Source: Hydrocarboniphaga effusa AP103
GTDB lineage: Bacteria; Pseudomonadota; Gammaproteobacteria; Nevskiales; Nevskiaceae
Assembly: GCF_000271305.1 (NCBI RefSeq)
Contig: NZ_AKGD01000002.1
Coordinates: 806,001 to 870,000 of the forward strand
Length of the DNA: 64,000 nucleotides
Direction: 5' to 3'
Shown here: positions 40,643 to 51,179 of the stretch, one piece after another
How the letters are laid out: every line of letters begins with the position of its first letter
How positions within the stretch are numbered: the first letter of the stretch is position 1
The notes under the pieces: model-generated
Told to the model about the DNA's origin: nothing
Database searches by the model: none
The model's input: the letters and a program-made list of their open reading frames with translations, nothing else
Made by a program: the position numbers and the translations under genes

Positions 40643-42451
40643 ATGTCCGACGCCCACCCTTCTTTCGCCTCGTCGTCCCAGACGAGCTCCGGCAACGCCG
40701 ATTTCCAGCCATTGGCGATCTACCGCCGCCTGCTCGGCTATACCATCGGCCACTGGAAGATCTTCATCGTCGCGGCGATCGGCATGGCCGCGAGCGCGGG
40801 CACCGAAGTGGCGTTCATGAGCCTCATGCGCCCGCTGCTCGACAAGACCTTCGTTTCGCCGGACCCACAGACGATCAGCTGGCTGCCGTGGGCCATCGTC
40901 GGCCTGTTCGTGCTGCGCGGCGTGGCCGGCTTCACCTCGGGCTACGGCATGTCGTGGATCGCGCGCAGCGTGGTGATGCAGCTGCGCGGCGAGCTGTTCG
41001 AGCATCTGCTCAAGATGCCCGTGCGTTTCTACGACCGCATGAGTTCGGCGCAGCTCGTGGCGCGGCTGACCTATCACGTCGAGCAGGTCGCCGAAGCCGC
41101 GAGCAATGCGCTGACCTCGGTGATCAAGGACGGCCTCACCGTGATCGGCCTGATCGGCTGGATGTTCTGGCTCAACTGGCAGCTCGCCGCCTTCTGCATG
41201 ATCGTCGCGCCGATCATCGCGAGCATCGTCGGCTACGTGAGCAAGCGTTTCCGCAAGGTCTCGAAGCGCATCCAGGAAAACATGGGCCAGGTCGCGCAGG
41301 CCGCGGACGAATCCGTGAGCGGCCAGCGCATCGTCAAGATCCACAACGCGCAGGCGCACGAGCGCCGGCAGTTCGACGTCGTCAACGCGCGCGCGCGTTC
41401 GCTCGCGATGAAGATGGTCGCCACGCGTGGAGGCAGCGAGGCGACGATCCAGTTCATCGCCGCCTGGGCGGTCGCGGGCATCGTCTTCTTCGCCACGCAG
41501 CCCGAGCGGCTCGCCGAAATCACGCCCGGAACCTTCGTCTCGTTCGTCGGCGCGATGCTCGCGGTGATGAATCCGATGCGCAGCCTCGGCAACGTCAACG
41601 AGAAAGTGCAGCGCGGCATCTCGGCGGCGGGCGACGTGTTCCGCATCATGTCCGAGCCGGCCGAAACCCCCGGCGGCACGCGCCCGCTCGAACGTGCCAA
41701 GGGTGCGATCGAATTCCGCGACGTGCACTTCCGCTATTCCGAAGAGATGCCCGAGGCGCTGCGCGGCGTTTCGGTGATGATCGAGCCCGGCCAGACCGTG
41801 GCCTTCGTCGGTCGCTCGGGCTCGGGCAAATCGACGCTGCTGTCGCTGATTCCGCGCTTCTACGATGTCGACAGCGGCGAAGTGCTGCTCGATGGACACG
41901 ACTTGCGCGAATACTCGCTGCACGACCTGCGCTCGCAGATCGCGCTCGTCGATCAGCAGGTGCGTTTGTTCAACGCGACGATCGCCGAGAACATCGCCTA
42001 CGGGCTCGAAAAGCTGCCCGACCAGGCGCAGATAATCGAGGCGGCCAAGGCCGCGAACGCCTGGGAGTTCATCGAGAAACTGCCCGAAGGGCTCAACACG
42101 ATGCTTGGCCAGAACGGCGTGAATCTGTCGGGCGGACAGCGCCAGCGCCTGGCGATCGCACGCGCGCTGCTCAAGAACGCGCCGATCCTGATTCTCGACG
42201 AGGCGACGTCCGCGCTCGACACCGAATCCGAGCGGCTGATCCAGGCCGCGCTCGAGCGGCTCGTCGTCGGCCGCACCACGCTCGTGATCGCGCATCGCCT
42301 GTCGACCGTGCAGAACGCCGATCGCATCATCGTCATGCAGGAAGGCCGTGCGGTGGAGCAGGGCGCGCATCAGGAGCTGCTCGATCGCGAAGGCATTTAC
42401 GCGGCCTTGCATCGCATGCAGTTCCAGGAGCCGGCCACCACGGCCGGCTGA
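40643..42451 (+). CDS. msbA: lipid A/LPS core export ABC transporter MsbA
   Basis: A 602-residue half-transporter, with six membrane segments in the first 330 residues fused to an ABC ATPase. Walker A GRSGSGKST is near residue 392, the signature LSGGQRQRLA and Walker B ILILDEATSALD follow, and the H-loop is in VIAHRLST. It flips lipid A-core to the periplasmic leaflet of the inner membrane. First gene of the msbA-lpxK-ycaR-kdsB cluster. Alternative frame starts at 40603 lie in the other frame and were rejected. Confidence 0.96.
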   Translation: MSDAHPSFASSSQTSSGNADFQPLAIYRRLLGYTIGHWKIFIVAAIGMAASAGTEVAFMSLMRPLLDKTFVSPDPQTISWLPWAIVGLFVLRGVAGFTSGYGMSWIARSVVMQLRGELFEHLLKMPVRFYDRMSSAQLVARLTYHVEQVAEAASNALTSVIKDGLTVIGLIGWMFWLNWQLAAFCMIVAPIIASIVGYVSKRFRKVSKRIQENMGQVAQAADESVSGQRIVKIHNAQAHERRQFDVVNARARSLAMKMVATRGGSEATIQFIAAWAVAGIVFFATQPERLAEITPGTFVSFVGAMLAVMNPMRSLGNVNEKVQRGISAAGDVFRIMSEPAETPGGTRPLERAKGAIEFRDVHFRYSEEMPEALRGVSVMIEPGQTVAFVGRSGSGKSTLLSLIPRFYDVDSGEVLLDGHDLREYSLHDLRSQIALVDQQVRLFNATIAENIAYGLEKLPDQAQIIEAAKAANAWEFIEKLPEGLNTMLGQNGVNLSGGQRQRLAIARALLKNAPILILDEATSALDTESERLIQAALERLVVGRTTLVIAHRLSTVQNADRIIVMQEGRAVEQGAHQELLDREGIYAALHRMQFQEPATTAG

Positions 42452-42464
42452 CGCGGCCCTTCCA

Positions 42465-43475
42465 TTGAGCGAGTTCCTGCAGCGGCTTTGGTACGAGCGA
42501 GCGCAGGCGCCGCTCGGGCTGCGTCCGCTCGCCGCGCTGTATGGGTTCATCGCGAATCGCCGGCGCGAGCGTCTGGTCGCGCAGCAGAAGACGCTGCCCT
42601 TGCCCGTGATCGTCGTCGGCAACATCAGCGTCGGCGGCACTGGCAAGACCCCGTTCTCGATCTGGCTCGTCGAACGCCTGCGCGAATGGGGTTTTTCGCC
42701 CGGCGTGATTTCTCGCGGCTACGGCGGCAAGGCGCCGCACTATCCGCTGCGCGTGCGCGCGGACAGCGATCCCGCGCACTGCGGTGACGAGCCTTTGCTG
42801 ATCGCGCTGCGCACGGGCGCGCCGGTGGTCGTCGCGCCCGATCGGCTGGCCGCGGCGCGCTTGCTGATCGACAGCGGCGAGGTCGACGTGCTGATCGCCG
42901 ACGATGGTCTGCAGCACTACCGCTTGCCGCGGCAGCTCGAGTTTTGCGTGATCGACGGCGCGCGCGGGCTCGGCAATCGCGCCTTGATTCCGGCCGGGCC
43001 TTTGCGCGAACCGCCCGCGCGACTCGATGAAGTCGATTTCGTCGTCGTCAACGGTGCGGGTTTCGATGAGCGGCCCGATGCTCTGCGCTTTCAGCTGCAG
43101 GCCTTGCAGACACGCTCGCTCGTCGGCGCCGCGGAGCGCCCGCTGGCGAGCTGGCACGGTGAAACCGTGCATGCGGTCGCCGGCATCGGACATCCGCAGC
43201 GCTTCTTCGCGAGCCTGCGTGCGGCGGGCTTGCAACTCATCGAACATGCCTTCGCCGATCACCATCGTTTTTTCGCACAGGACTTGCGGTTCGGCGACGC
43301 GCTGCCGGTGCTCATGACCGAGAAGGATGCGGTCAAATGCCGGGCGTTCGCCGATGAACGCGCCTGGGCCCTGCCGGTATCGGCGCAATTGTCGGCTGCG
43401 GACGAGGTGCGCGTGAGAGTATCCTGCATGGCCCTGCGAAGCGCGGCCCAGGCTGCGCCTTGCCAGACAAGGTGA
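42465..43475 (+). CDS. lpxK: tetraacyldisaccharide 4'-kinase
   Basis: A 336-residue LpxK, which phosphorylates the lipid A precursor at the 4' position at the inner membrane. Walker A is in [14 protein letters not shown] (about residue 45-58). The [11 protein letters not shown] motif and the C-terminal [10 protein letters not shown] are typical. I chose TTG 42465, 13 nt after the msbA stop, because it opens the usual (M)[10 protein letters not shown] start. No ATG is near. The frame upstream lies inside msbA. Confidence 0.93.
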   Translation: MSEFLQRLWYERAQAPLGLRPLAALYGFIANRRRERLVAQQKTLPLPVIVVGNISVGGTGKTPFSIWLVERLREWGFSPGVISRGYGGKAPHYPLRVRADSDPAHCGDEPLLIALRTGAPVVVAPDRLAAARLLIDSGEVDVLIADDGLQHYRLPRQLEFCVIDGARGLGNRALIPAGPLREPPARLDEVDFVVVNGAGFDERPDALRFQLQALQTRSLVGAAERPLASWHGETVHAVAGIGHPQRFFASLRAAGLQLIEHAFADHHRFFAQDLRFGDALPVLMTEKDAVKCRAFADERAWALPVSAQLSAADEVRVRVSCMALRSAAQAAPCQTR

Positions 43476-43497
43476 ACAAACTAGAGATGGATCAGTA

Positions 43498-43680
43498 ATG
43501 GATAGGCGTCTGCTCGACATACTCGTCTGCCCGGTTTCCAAGGCGCCGCTGCAGTGGCACCCGGAGCAGCAGGAACTCTGGTGCAAGGCTTCGCGCCTCG
43601 CGTATCCGGTGCGCGACGGCATTCCGGTGATGCTCGAGGAAGAAGCCCGCGCGCTCGCGGACGAGGAAATCGAAGCATGA
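43498..43680 (+). CDS. ycaR: Trm112 family protein
   Basis: A 60-residue YcaR/Trm112-like protein with the start [18 protein letters not shown]. Only two of the classical zinc cysteines can be seen (Cys11 and Cys29). Many short bacterial versions are likewise partial. It lies between lpxK and kdsB, as in many gammaproteobacteria, and overlaps the kdsB start by 4 nt. The function in this position is not established. Confidence 0.9.
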   Translation: MDRRLLDILVCPVSKAPLQWHPEQQELWCKASRLAYPVRDGIPVMLEEEARALADEEIEA

Positions 43681-44465
43681 GCGCCGCCGATCCGAAGAAA
43701 AGCGCCGTGAAGTTCAAGGTGGTGATTCCGGCGCGCCTGGGTTCGACGCGTCTGCCCGGCAAGGTACTGCGCGACGTGCACGGCAAGCCGGTCATCGCGC
43801 ATGTCTGGGAGGCCGCGCGCGTGAGCGGGGCCGAGCAGATCATCATCGCCACCGACGACGAAACCGTCGCGGCCGCCGCGCGCGGTTTTGGCGCCGAAGT
43901 GCGGCTCACCTCGGCGAGCCACAATTCAGGCACCGACCGCGCCAACGAGGTTGCGCGCACCGAAGGCTGGGACGACAGCACCATCGTCGTGAACCTGCAG
44001 GGCGACGAGCCGCTGATGCCACCGGCGCTGCTGCGCCAGGCCGCGACCCTGCTCGCCGAAGACCCGGTCGCCGATCTCGCCACGCTTGCGCATCCGCTGC
44101 ATTCGGTCGACGAATGGCTCAATCCGAACGTGGTCAAGGTCGTCACCGATCGACGCGGCTACGCACTGTATTTTTCGCGCGCCCCGATTCCGTGGCGTCG
44201 CGATGGCGCGACGCGCGAAAAACCCGTGCTGCCCGAAGGGCTCGCGTTCCGCCATATCGGTCTCTATGCCTATCGTGCGAACCGGCTCGCCGAATTCAGC
44301 GGGTTGCCGCCGGCTCCGCTCGAGGACTGCGAGGCGCTCGAACAGCTGCGCGCACTGGCGCACGGCATGCGCATCAAGCTCGGCATCACCAACGATCCGC
44401 CGCCGCGCGGAGTCGACACCGAGGAAGACCTGGCCTTCGTGACGGCGGCGCTGGCTCGTCGCTGA
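43677..44465 (+). CDS. kdsB: 3-deoxy-manno-octulosonate cytidylyltransferase
   Basis: A 262-residue CMP-Kdo synthetase that activates Kdo for LPS core assembly. Nucleotide-binding start [27 protein letters not shown] and [11 protein letters not shown] are clear. The [13 protein letters not shown] region near the end is typical. ATG 43677 overlaps the ycaR stop (ATGA). The frame continues upstream inside ycaR. Last gene of the LPS cluster, ended by a strong terminator. Confidence 0.96.
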   Translation: MSAADPKKSAVKFKVVIPARLGSTRLPGKVLRDVHGKPVIAHVWEAARVSGAEQIIIATDDETVAAAARGFGAEVRLTSASHNSGTDRANEVARTEGWDDSTIVVNLQGDEPLMPPALLRQAATLLAEDPVADLATLAHPLHSVDEWLNPNVVKVVTDRRGYALYFSRAPIPWRRDGATREKPVLPEGLAFRHIGLYAYRANRLAEFSGLPPAPLEDCEALEQLRALAHGMRIKLGITNDPPPRGVDTEEDLAFVTAALARR

Positions 44466-44492
44466 TCCTTTTGCTTGAAGCTGTGACGCAAA

Positions 44493-44523
44493 CGAAAACG
44501 GCGCCTCGAGGGCGCCGTTTTCG
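44493..44523. terminator. bidirectional terminator between kdsB and rne
   Basis: CGAAAACGGCGCC (44493-44505) and GGCGCCGTTTTCG (44511-44523) form a 13-bp stem with a 5-nt loop. The A/T tracts lie within the arms, so either direction gives a G/C stem with a U-rich 3' arm. It separates the convergent kdsB and rne genes. Confidence 0.85.
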
Positions 44524-44553
44524 TAGGTGAAGCAGAAAGTCGCTTAGGACTTC

Positions 44554-47500
44554 TTACGACTTCCGCTCGTCTTCGGGCTGGTCGCTTTCGAACGGATTGC
44601 TGCGCGTCTCCACCTGGATGAAGCGCGGCGCGGCCGGCTTCGGCGGCTGCGGCTCGGCCGGAGCGGTGATCGGCTGCTGCGCGGCTTCTGGTTCCAGCTG
44701 CCGTTGCGGTTCCGGCTCGGATTCCGGTTCGCTCTGCGGAGCGATTTCGGGTTCGGCGATCGTCACTTCGGTTTCCGAGACCGCGGGTTCTTCCGCAACC
44801 GGCGCGGGCGCGGCTTCGGCAGGCTCGGCCATTGTTTCGGCAGGCGGCGGCTCGACCGGGTCGGCGGCGTGAACCGTCTCGACCAGCTTCACCTGCTCGG
44901 ACAACGCCGGGACAGGTTCGGCCGGAACTTCGGTTTCCGCGGCTTCGATCGGTTCGACGAGGGCGTCGATCACGGCAACCGGATCGGCGACCGGCACCTG
45001 CTCCTCGACCGCCGCGGGAGCAGCCTCTTCGAGTGTCTGCGGACGGCCGCTTTCCTCGGCGACGACCGCCGTTTCGACGGCCGCCGGTTCGGGGATCGGC
45101 TCCGGGGCCGCTGCCGAAGTCGGTGCCGCTTCCGCTTCCACTTTCACGACTGCTTGCGCTTCGGGTTCGAAGGCGACCGCGGCTTCCACGGGTGCGGGCT
45201 GCTCGTCGACCGGTTCGGCCGGCTCGAAGTCGGTGACCGGGAAGCGCGACTCGACGTTTTCGTAGCGCACGGCGTTCGGGGCAAAAGACTGGGAGGTGGC
45301 GGCGCTGGGCTGCGGCTCGCCGGCCTGCTGGCCCGACGTATTTTCCGGCTCGAAGGCGGGCAGGTCGGTCCGGCTTTCGCGAATGAGTTCGCCGACCGGC
45401 GGCTCGGCCGGAACCGGCAGCGATGCTTCGACCGGCTCCACCGCGTCGGCGATCGTCACCGTGACGGTCGTCGCGGCGCTGGCCCGCGTCAGTGCCGCTG
45501 CCAGATCGGCCGGCAGCGAATCGCGCGTGACCTCGGCTGCTTCGGCTCCATCCATGCCTTCGGCGCTCTCCGAACCATCCTGCGGACGGCGATCGCCACG
45601 ATTGCGGTTACGACGACCGCGGCGGCTACGGCCGCTGCGCTCCTCGTCACCGGGCTGGCGCGGCTGGCCGCCGGGCGGCAGCTGCGGACGCGGTCCCGGG
45701 CTCTGGCCAACGGCGACTTCGGCGGCCAAGGCCTCTTCGACCGGAGCCGGGCGCTGCTGCTGAGGCTGCTGCGGGCGCGGGTTGTTGTTGCGATCGTTGC
45801 CGCGGTCCTCGCGGCGCGGCTGCTGCTGTTGCGGCTTCTGCTGCTGGGCGTTGCCGCCGGCGTTGCGGTTCGGGTTGTTGTCGCGGCGCTGGTTCTGATC
45901 GCGCTGCTGGTCGCGGTTCGAATCGCGACCGCCGTCACGGTTCTGGTCGCGGCCCTGGCGCTCGTCGCGACGGCCTTCGTTGCGCTGCTGACCGCCGCGG
46001 CGATCATCGCGGCGACCGCCCTGCTGGCGTTGGCCGCGAACCGGCTCCGCCGGCTTGGGAATTTCGACCGGCGCCGCGCCGATGCCGAACAGGCGCAGCA
46101 GCTTGGTCCAGAGGCTTTCGCCTGCGGCGCTCGGCTGCAGCACCACCGGCGCGGGAGCTGCTGGTGCCGGGGCGGGCGTGGCAGCGGCCGGAGCCGGCGA
46201 CGAGGGCACGATCTGCTTGACTGCCGCCTCGGCGACGCGAGCCGGAGCACGGCCGCCCGCGGTGTCCTCGAGCGGCTTGGCGTCGAAGTTCTGCGCGAGC
46301 AGGTGGCTCGACGCCGCGTTGTTCTCCTGCTGCAGATGATCGGCGCGAACGCGCTTGATCTCGAAGTGCGGCGAATGCAGCGACGCGTTCGGGATCAGCG
46401 CAATCGAAACGCGGCAGCGGGCCTCGATCTCGCGCACCACGGCGCGTTTCTCATTGAGCAGGAAGGTGCCGACATCGACCGGCACCTGCGCGATCACGCG
46501 ACCGGTGCGGTCCTTCATCGCCTCTTCCTCGATCAGGCGCAGGATCGATAGCGACAGCGACTCCACGCTGCGGATCTGGCCGCGGCCTTCGCAGCGCGGG
46601 CAGGCGATCTGCGTGTGTTCGCCGAGGCTCGGACGCAGGCGCTGGCGAGACATTTCCATGAGCCCGAAGCGCGAGATGCGGCCGAGCTGGATGCGGGCGC
46701 GGTCGATCTCGCAGGCCTTCTCCAAGCGGCGCTCCACATCTTTCTGGTTCTTGGAGCTGTTCATGTCGATGAAATCGATCACGACCAGCCCCCCCAAGTC
46801 GCGCAGGCGCAGTTGGCGCGCGATTTCGTCGGCGGCTTCCAGGTTGGTATTGAGCGCGGTGTCCTCGATGCTGCCGCCGCCGGTGGCCTTGGCCGAGTTG
46901 ATGTCGATGGCGGTCAGCGCTTCGCCCATGTCGATGACGATGCTGCCGCCCGAGGGCAGGCGCACGGTGCGCTCGTGAGCGAGCTCGATCTGGCTCTCGA
47001 TCTGGTAGCGCGAGAACAGCGGAACGTCGTCGGAATAGAGCTTCAGTCGCGGCAGGTTCTGCGGCATCACATGTTCCATGTGCTGCCGTGCCTGCTCGAA
47101 GATCTCGGCGTTGTCGATCACGACTTCGCCGATGTCCGGGCGCAGATAGTCGCGCAATGCGCGCAGGATGATGTTGTTTTCCTGGTAGATCAGGAAAGAT
47201 CCGCTGCGTTCGGTGGAAGCCTTCTCGATCGCGGTCCAAATTTCGATCAGGTAGTTGGCGTCCCACTGCAGCTCTTCGGCGGTGCGGCCGATGCCGTTGG
47301 AGCGGACGATGACGCCCATGGTGTCCGGAATCTGCAACTGCTCGAGGGCCTGCTTGGCCTCTTCGCGATCCTCGCCCTCGGCGCGCCGAGACACGCCGCC
47401 GGCCTTCGGGTTGTTCGGCATCAGCACCAGATAGCGGCCGGCGAGGCTGATGAACGTGGTCAGGGCCGCACCCTTGTTGCCGCGTTCTTCCTTCTCGACC

Positions 47501-47793
47501 TGGACGATGATCTCCTGACCTTCCGACAGAAGATCGCGGATGTTGCCCGACGATTGCTTGAAATAGCTCTTGGAGACTTCCTTGAGCGGCAGGAAGCCGT
47601 GGCGCTCGGCGCCGTAATCGACGAAGCAGGCTTCGAGACTGGGTTCTACCCGAGTGATTCGGCCCTTGTAGATATTGGATTTTTTCTGCTCGCGGCTGGC
47701 GAGCTCGATGTCGAGGTCAAAAAGCTTCTGTCCGTCGACGATGGCCACGCGCAATTCCTCGCGCTGCGTGGCGTTGATCAGGATTCTTTTCAT
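44554..47793 (-). CDS. rne: ribonuclease E
   Basis: A 1079-residue RNase E, the endonuclease scaffold of the RNA degradosome. The catalytic half has the S1 domain (about residues 38-120), the catalytic core with VVIDFIDMN (second catalytic Asp) and the zinc-link CPRCEG near residue 400. The C-terminal half is disordered, with an Arg/Asn/Gln-rich RNA-binding block (about residues 615-700) and a Pro/Glu/Ala-rich tail. The very end ([14 protein letters not shown]) may be a degradosome partner motif. It is transcribed toward kdsB and has a 340-bp leader region shared with divergent rluC. Confidence 0.97.
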   Translation of the reverse strand: MKRILINATQREELRVAIVDGQKLFDLDIELASREQKKSNIYKGRITRVEPSLEACFVDYGAERHGFLPLKEVSKSYFKQSSGNIRDLLSEGQEIIVQVEKEERGNKGAALTTFISLAGRYLVLMPNNPKAGGVSRRAEGEDREEAKQALEQLQIPDTMGVIVRSNGIGRTAEELQWDANYLIEIWTAIEKASTERSGSFLIYQENNIILRALRDYLRPDIGEVVIDNAEIFEQARQHMEHVMPQNLPRLKLYSDDVPLFSRYQIESQIELAHERTVRLPSGGSIVIDMGEALTAIDINSAKATGGGSIEDTALNTNLEAADEIARQLRLRDLGGLVVIDFIDMNSSKNQKDVERRLEKACEIDRARIQLGRISRFGLMEMSRQRLRPSLGEHTQIACPRCEGRGQIRSVESLSLSILRLIEEEAMKDRTGRVIAQVPVDVGTFLLNEKRAVVREIEARCRVSIALIPNASLHSPHFEIKRVRADHLQQENNAASSHLLAQNFDAKPLEDTAGGRAPARVAEAAVKQIVPSSPAPAAATPAPAPAAPAPVVLQPSAAGESLWTKLLRLFGIGAAPVEIPKPAEPVRGQRQQGGRRDDRRGGQQRNEGRRDERQGRDQNRDGGRDSNRDQQRDQNQRRDNNPNRNAGGNAQQQKPQQQQPRREDRGNDRNNNPRPQQPQQQRPAPVEEALAAEVAVGQSPGPRPQLPPGGQPRQPGDEERSGRSRRGRRNRNRGDRRPQDGSESAEGMDGAEAAEVTRDSLPADLAAALTRASAATTVTVTIADAVEPVEASLPVPAEPPVGELIRESRTDLPAFEPENTSGQQAGEPQPSAATSQSFAPNAVRYENVESRFPVTDFEPAEPVDEQPAPVEAAVAFEPEAQAVVKVEAEAAPTSAAAPEPIPEPAAVETAVVAEESGRPQTLEEAAPAAVEEQVPVADPVAVIDALVEPIEAAETEVPAEPVPALSEQVKLVETVHAADPVEPPPAETMAEPAEAAPAPVAEEPAVSETEVTIAEPEIAPQSEPESEPEPQRQLEPEAAQQPITAPAEPQPPKPAAPRFIQVETRSNPFESDQPEDERKS

Positions 47794-48133
47794 TGATGCG
47801 GTCTATGAGGGTGCGCTCGACCGCGGTACGGGTAATTTTCTGGCGCATGAGATTTCGAAGCGCTTTTCTGTGCCCGTCCCTGTGCGGGAGCGATGTTGAC
47901 TAAAAGGAATCTGCGTCATCGGCTGCTTCATTGCAGCCACATGCCGCAGGCATGTAATACAAGCCCGGTAGAGCTTCAGAGAGTCACGAGATCTGATCGG
48001 ATGGGTCGTGGCGCTGGTAGACTTGCGACACGCCGGCGCTACGGCCCGACCCTCAGGTCTCTCCTGGCGCAGGCGCAAGGCCGCTGCCGGGGCGAGAGAC
48101 TCCGGTTACTAGAATGCACGGAGTTGTCACATT
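47794..48133. promoter_or_regulatory. rne-rluC divergent intergenic region with stacked leader hairpins
   Basis: No gene that I can support lies here. Two hairpins abut each other in the rne leader: GGCTGC/GCAGCC (47921-47926, 47933-47938) and ACATGCC/GGCATGT (47939-47945, 47949-47955). RNase E in other gammaproteobacteria autoregulates its mRNA through structured leaders. On the rluC side a TAGAAT -10-like hexamer (48110-48115) and a GGAG (48120-48123) precede the TTG start. Confidence 0.45.
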
Positions 48134-49087
48134 TTGCCAGCTGAGAAACCCCAGGTCCGGCACGTACGCGCCAAGGCGCAGGACGCCGGCCAGCGTATCG
48201 ACAATTTCCTGCTAAAGCAGTTGCCTGGCGTCCCCAAGTCCCATGTGTACCGCCTGCTGCGGTCGGGCCAGGTGCGCATCAACGGCGGTCGGGCCAAGCC
48301 CGAACGCAAGCTGGAGGAGGGCGACGAGATTCGGATTCCGCCGGTTCGCGTTGCCGAGAAAGGCGAAGCCGTGCGCCCGCCCGACGAGGTGCTCAAGCGG
48401 CTCAAGGAGTCGATCGTCCACGAGGACGCTCATTATCTGGTGATCAACAAGCCGGCCGGCTATGCCTCGCACGGCGGCACCGGCTTGCCTTACGGCGTGA
48501 TCGAGGCGATTCGCGCCTGGAACAGCTACGAGTTCATCGAACTCGCCCATCGCCTGGACCGCGACACCAGTGGCGTGCTGCTGCTGGCCAAGACGCGTCC
48601 AGCCCTGCTGCGCGCCCAGAGGGCGTTCATGCACGGCACGTCCGACAAGCGCTACTTCGCCCTGCTGTGCGGGCGCTGGAAGGGTGAGGCTCGCGATGTC
48701 GATGCCGCGCTCGTAAAGAGTCGGCTCGAGAGCGGCGAGAGTTACGTGGAGTTGGACGAAGAAGACGGAAAGCCGTCCAAAAGCCGCTTCACGCCGCAGG
48801 CGCGCTATAAGGAAGCGACGCTCTGCGAGGTCGAGATTTTCTCGGGGCGCACGCACCAGATTCGCGTGCATTCGCTTGCGCTTGGTCATCCGGTGGCCGG
48901 CGACCGCAAATACGGCGAGCGCGAAGTGCACAAGCCGCTGCGTGATCGCGGGCTCAAGCGCATGTTCCTGCATTCCCACTTCCTCGAGCTGCCGGCCGAT
49001 GGCGAGTTCGCCAAGCTGATCGTTGCGGCCCCGATGCCCGACGAACTGCGTGATTTCCTCAACGGACTGCCGCAGGCGGCCCGATGA
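48134..49087 (+). CDS. rluC: 23S rRNA pseudouridine synthase RluC
   Basis: A 317-residue pseudouridine synthase. An N-terminal S4 RNA-binding domain (KSHVYRLLRSGQVRING) precedes the RluA-type catalytic domain with the active-site Asp in AHRLDRDTSGVLL, followed by SGRTHQIRVH. RluC modifies three uridines of 23S rRNA (955, 2504 and 2580 in E. coli numbering). TTG at 48134 is the only start giving the full S4 domain. Its stop overlaps the HAD gene start by 4 nt. Confidence 0.93.
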   Translation: MPAEKPQVRHVRAKAQDAGQRIDNFLLKQLPGVPKSHVYRLLRSGQVRINGGRAKPERKLEEGDEIRIPPVRVAEKGEAVRPPDEVLKRLKESIVHEDAHYLVINKPAGYASHGGTGLPYGVIEAIRAWNSYEFIELAHRLDRDTSGVLLLAKTRPALLRAQRAFMHGTSDKRYFALLCGRWKGEARDVDAALVKSRLESGESYVELDEEDGKPSKSRFTPQARYKEATLCEVEIFSGRTHQIRVHSLALGHPVAGDRKYGEREVHKPLRDRGLKRMFLHSHFLELPADGEFAKLIVAAPMPDELRDFLNGLPQAAR

Positions 49088-49749
49088 GTGCCGATCGCCG
49101 CTTCGACCTCATCATCTTCGACTGGGACGGAACCCTGGCCGACTCGGCCGCCCAGATCGTCACCGCCATGCAGGGCGCCATCGACGAGCTCCAGCTGCCA
49201 TCGCGCACCGATCACGAGATTCGCGACCTGATCGGGCTCGGACTCAACGACGTGCTGACCCGGCTGTATCCGGAGCTCGATGCGGACGAGATCATGCAAC
49301 TGCTGATCTCCTACCGCGATCGTTATCTGGCCAACCAGCCGCCCGAGGCGCCACTGTTCGCCGGTGCGCTCGAGGCGCTCGAAAAGCTCAACGAGCATCA
49401 GTACTTGCTCGCGGTTGCGACGGGAAAATCGAGGAAGGGAATGGTTCGCTCGTTCAAGCGTCATGAGCGTGTCGGGCAGCTCATGGCCTCTTCCCGCACG
49501 GCGGACGAAACCGCTTCCAAGCCGGATCCTCTCATGCTGCGCGAGCTGTTGGCCGAACTCGATGTGCCGGCCGAGCGTGCGCTGATGGTCGGCGATACCG
49601 AATACGACACCCAGATGGCCGCCGCGCTCGGCATGGCCGTGGTCGGGGTCGAATGCGGCGTTCACCACGGTGATCGCCTGCGTGCCGCCGGGGCCGAGGC
49701 GGTGATCGAGTACGTCGCCCAGCTGCCGCTCTGGCTAGGGCACCGCTGA
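49084..49749 (+). CDS. HAD-superfamily phosphatase (Gph-like)
   Basis: A 221-residue HAD hydrolase. The nucleophile Asp and motif I appear in LIIFDWDGTLADS. Motif II and III are in LLAVATGKSRKG and the C-terminal motif in ALMVGDTEYDTQMA. Substrate could be phosphoglycolate or another small phosphate ester. It is translationally coupled to rluC, an arrangement common in gammaproteobacteria. Its last 15 nt overlap the convergent maf gene. Confidence 0.9.
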   Translation: MSADRRFDLIIFDWDGTLADSAAQIVTAMQGAIDELQLPSRTDHEIRDLIGLGLNDVLTRLYPELDADEIMQLLISYRDRYLANQPPEAPLFAGALEALEKLNEHQYLLAVATGKSRKGMVRSFKRHERVGQLMASSRTADETASKPDPLMLRELLAELDVPAERALMVGDTEYDTQMAAALGMAVVGVECGVHHGDRLRAAGAEAVIEYVAQLPLWLGHR

Positions 49750-50355
49750 GCCGGCTTCGGCGAGCAGGCGCCGGAGCGTGATCAGCGGCAGGCCGACGAG
49801 GGCCGTCGGGTCGTCGTTGCGGACCGATTCGAACAGGCTGATGCCGAGCCCCTCGACCTTGAAGCCGCCGGCGCAGTCGTGCGCGGGCTCGGCGGCGACG
49901 TAGCGCTCGGCCTCGTCACGGCTGAGCTTGCGAAACTGCACGACGGTCAGGTCGACCGCGATGAGTTCGGTTGCGCCCGAAACGAGCGCGATCGCGGTCG
50001 CGAAACCGGCTTCCCGGCCGCTCAGCGCGAGCAGCTGTTCGATATTGGCCTCGGGCGATCCGGGCTTGTGCAGAATCTGCCCGCCGCAGTAGGCGACCTG
50101 GTCGGAGCCCAGCACCCATTGGCGCGGATGCCGCTCGGCGACGGCCCTGGCCTTCAGCGAGGCGAGCCGGCGGGCCCGGGCCTCGGGTGCCTCGCCGGGC
50201 AGTTCGTCTTCGTCGACCTCGGGCGCTTCCTGCACGAACGGCACGCCGAACCGGCGCAGCAGTTCGGCTCGGTATCTGGAGGTGGAAGCCAGCACCAGCG
50301 GGCTGTCGGCACCGATCGCGACGCTGGCTTTGGAGAGGGTGTAGGGTGAGGCCAT
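49735..50355 (-). CDS. yceF: Maf-like nucleotide pyrophosphatase (7-methyl-GTP type)
   Basis: A 206-residue Maf protein. The family start VLASTSRYRAELLRRFG is near residue 18, and conserved VLGSDQVAYCGGQILHKPG and AGGFKVEGLG are present. The rne-rluC-...-yceD context matches E. coli yceF, whose product hydrolyses 7-methyl-GTP and related non-canonical nucleotides. ATG 50355 was chosen. The frame is open to 50580 without similarity. Confidence 0.92.
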   Translation of the reverse strand: MASPYTLSKASVAIGADSPLVLASTSRYRAELLRRFGVPFVQEAPEVDEDELPGEAPEARARRLASLKARAVAERHPRQWVLGSDQVAYCGGQILHKPGSPEANIEQLLALSGREAGFATAIALVSGATELIAVDLTVVQFRKLSRDEAERYVAAEPAHDCAGGFKVEGLGISLFESVRNDDPTALVGLPLITLRRLLAEAGSAVP

Positions 50356-50422
50356 AACGGTGAGAAAAGCTTTGACTTCGTGAGGTCGGAACTCTATCAT
50401 CCGCCGCCCTGGTGAAGCCCCC

Positions 50423-50935
50423 ATGCCGATTCCGCAGTACATCAAGGCCAGCGCTGGACTGACTCGGTCAGCGCAATATGCCGGCGAAATCGACCCGGCT
50501 TCGCTGGAGCGCCTGAGCTCCGAGCTCGTGCAGCCCGGTTCCACGCTTAGCGCGGAACTGGGGCTGGAGCGGGATGCCAAAGGCAGCTGGTTGAGAGGGC
50601 GAGTCGAAGGCGGTCTGTGGTTGACCTGCCAACGCTGCCTGAACGACTTCGAGTGGCCCTTGGACGTCGATGTCGAGCTTCGGCTCGTGCAGAGCGAAGC
50701 CGAAGAGGCGCGGGTGCTGGAAGAAGCGGATCCGTTTCTGGTCGAGGACGATAAGCTGCCGCTGGTGGAGATCGTCGAGAATGAGGTGCTGCTGGCGCTG
50801 CCGATGATGCCGCGTTGCAGTGAATGTGAGGCAGCGGCCGCCGATGAGGCGGAAGCGCCTGCGAAGGACGCGGAAGCTGCATTGGAAACGGTGCAGAAAA
50901 AGCCGAATCCCTTCGCTCAATTGTTGAAGAAATAA
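50423..50935 (+). CDS. yceD: YceD / DUF177 protein
   Basis: A 170-residue YceD protein with the DUF177 region (about residues 15-135): LEGRVEGGLWLTCQRCLNDFEWPLDV-type strands with CQRC near residue 72 and CSEC near 132. It is linked to 23S rRNA accumulation in E. coli and plants. It is immediately followed by rpmF, with which it is co-transcribed in most bacteria. Confidence 0.93.
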   Translation: MPIPQYIKASAGLTRSAQYAGEIDPASLERLSSELVQPGSTLSAELGLERDAKGSWLRGRVEGGLWLTCQRCLNDFEWPLDVDVELRLVQSEAEEARVLEEADPFLVEDDKLPLVEIVENEVLLALPMMPRCSECEAAAADEAEAPAKDAEAALETVQKKPNPFAQLLKK

Positions 50936-50951
50936 CGGACTCGAGAGTCCG
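50936..50951 (+). other. small hairpin between yceD and rpmF
   Basis: CGGACT/AGTCCG with CGAG in between lies directly after the yceD stop and 18 nt before the rpmF ATG. It may tune rpmF expression or mark a processing site. Confidence 0.35.
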
Positions 50952-50968
50952 CCTGAAGGAAGTCAGTC

Positions 50969-51163
50969 ATGGCCGTCGCAAAATCAAAAAAGTCGCGTTC
51001 CTATCGTGGTCACCGTCGTTCGCACGACGCCCTGACCAAGCCCGCCCTGTCGGTCGATCCGACCTCGGGTGAGACGCACCTGCGTCACCACGTCACCGCC
51101 GACGGCTACTACCGTGGCCGCAAGGTGATCGAGAAGGCGGCACCGGAAACCACCGAGGAATAA
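50969..51163 (+). CDS. rpmF: 50S ribosomal protein L32
   Basis: A 64-residue L32. The bacterial start [22 protein letters not shown] and the C-terminal [15 protein letters not shown] are typical. The zinc-binding cysteines of some L32 versions are absent, as in many gammaproteobacteria. GAAGGAAG precedes the ATG. plsX starts 17 nt after the stop. Confidence 0.97.
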   Translation: MAVAKSKKSRSYRGHRRSHDALTKPALSVDPTSGETHLRHHVTADGYYRGRKVIEKAAPETTEE

Positions 51164-51179
51164 TCCTCGGCGCCGCCCG

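Noticed and set aside
44704..46551. Plus-strand open frame opposite the C-terminal half of rne
   Set aside because: Arises from the biased codon use of the Pro/Glu/Ala/Arg-rich RNase E tail. No start signal or family motif.
47803..48078. Short minus-strand frame in the rne-rluC gap
   Set aside because: No ribosome-binding site, composition not protein-like, and it covers the rne leader hairpins.
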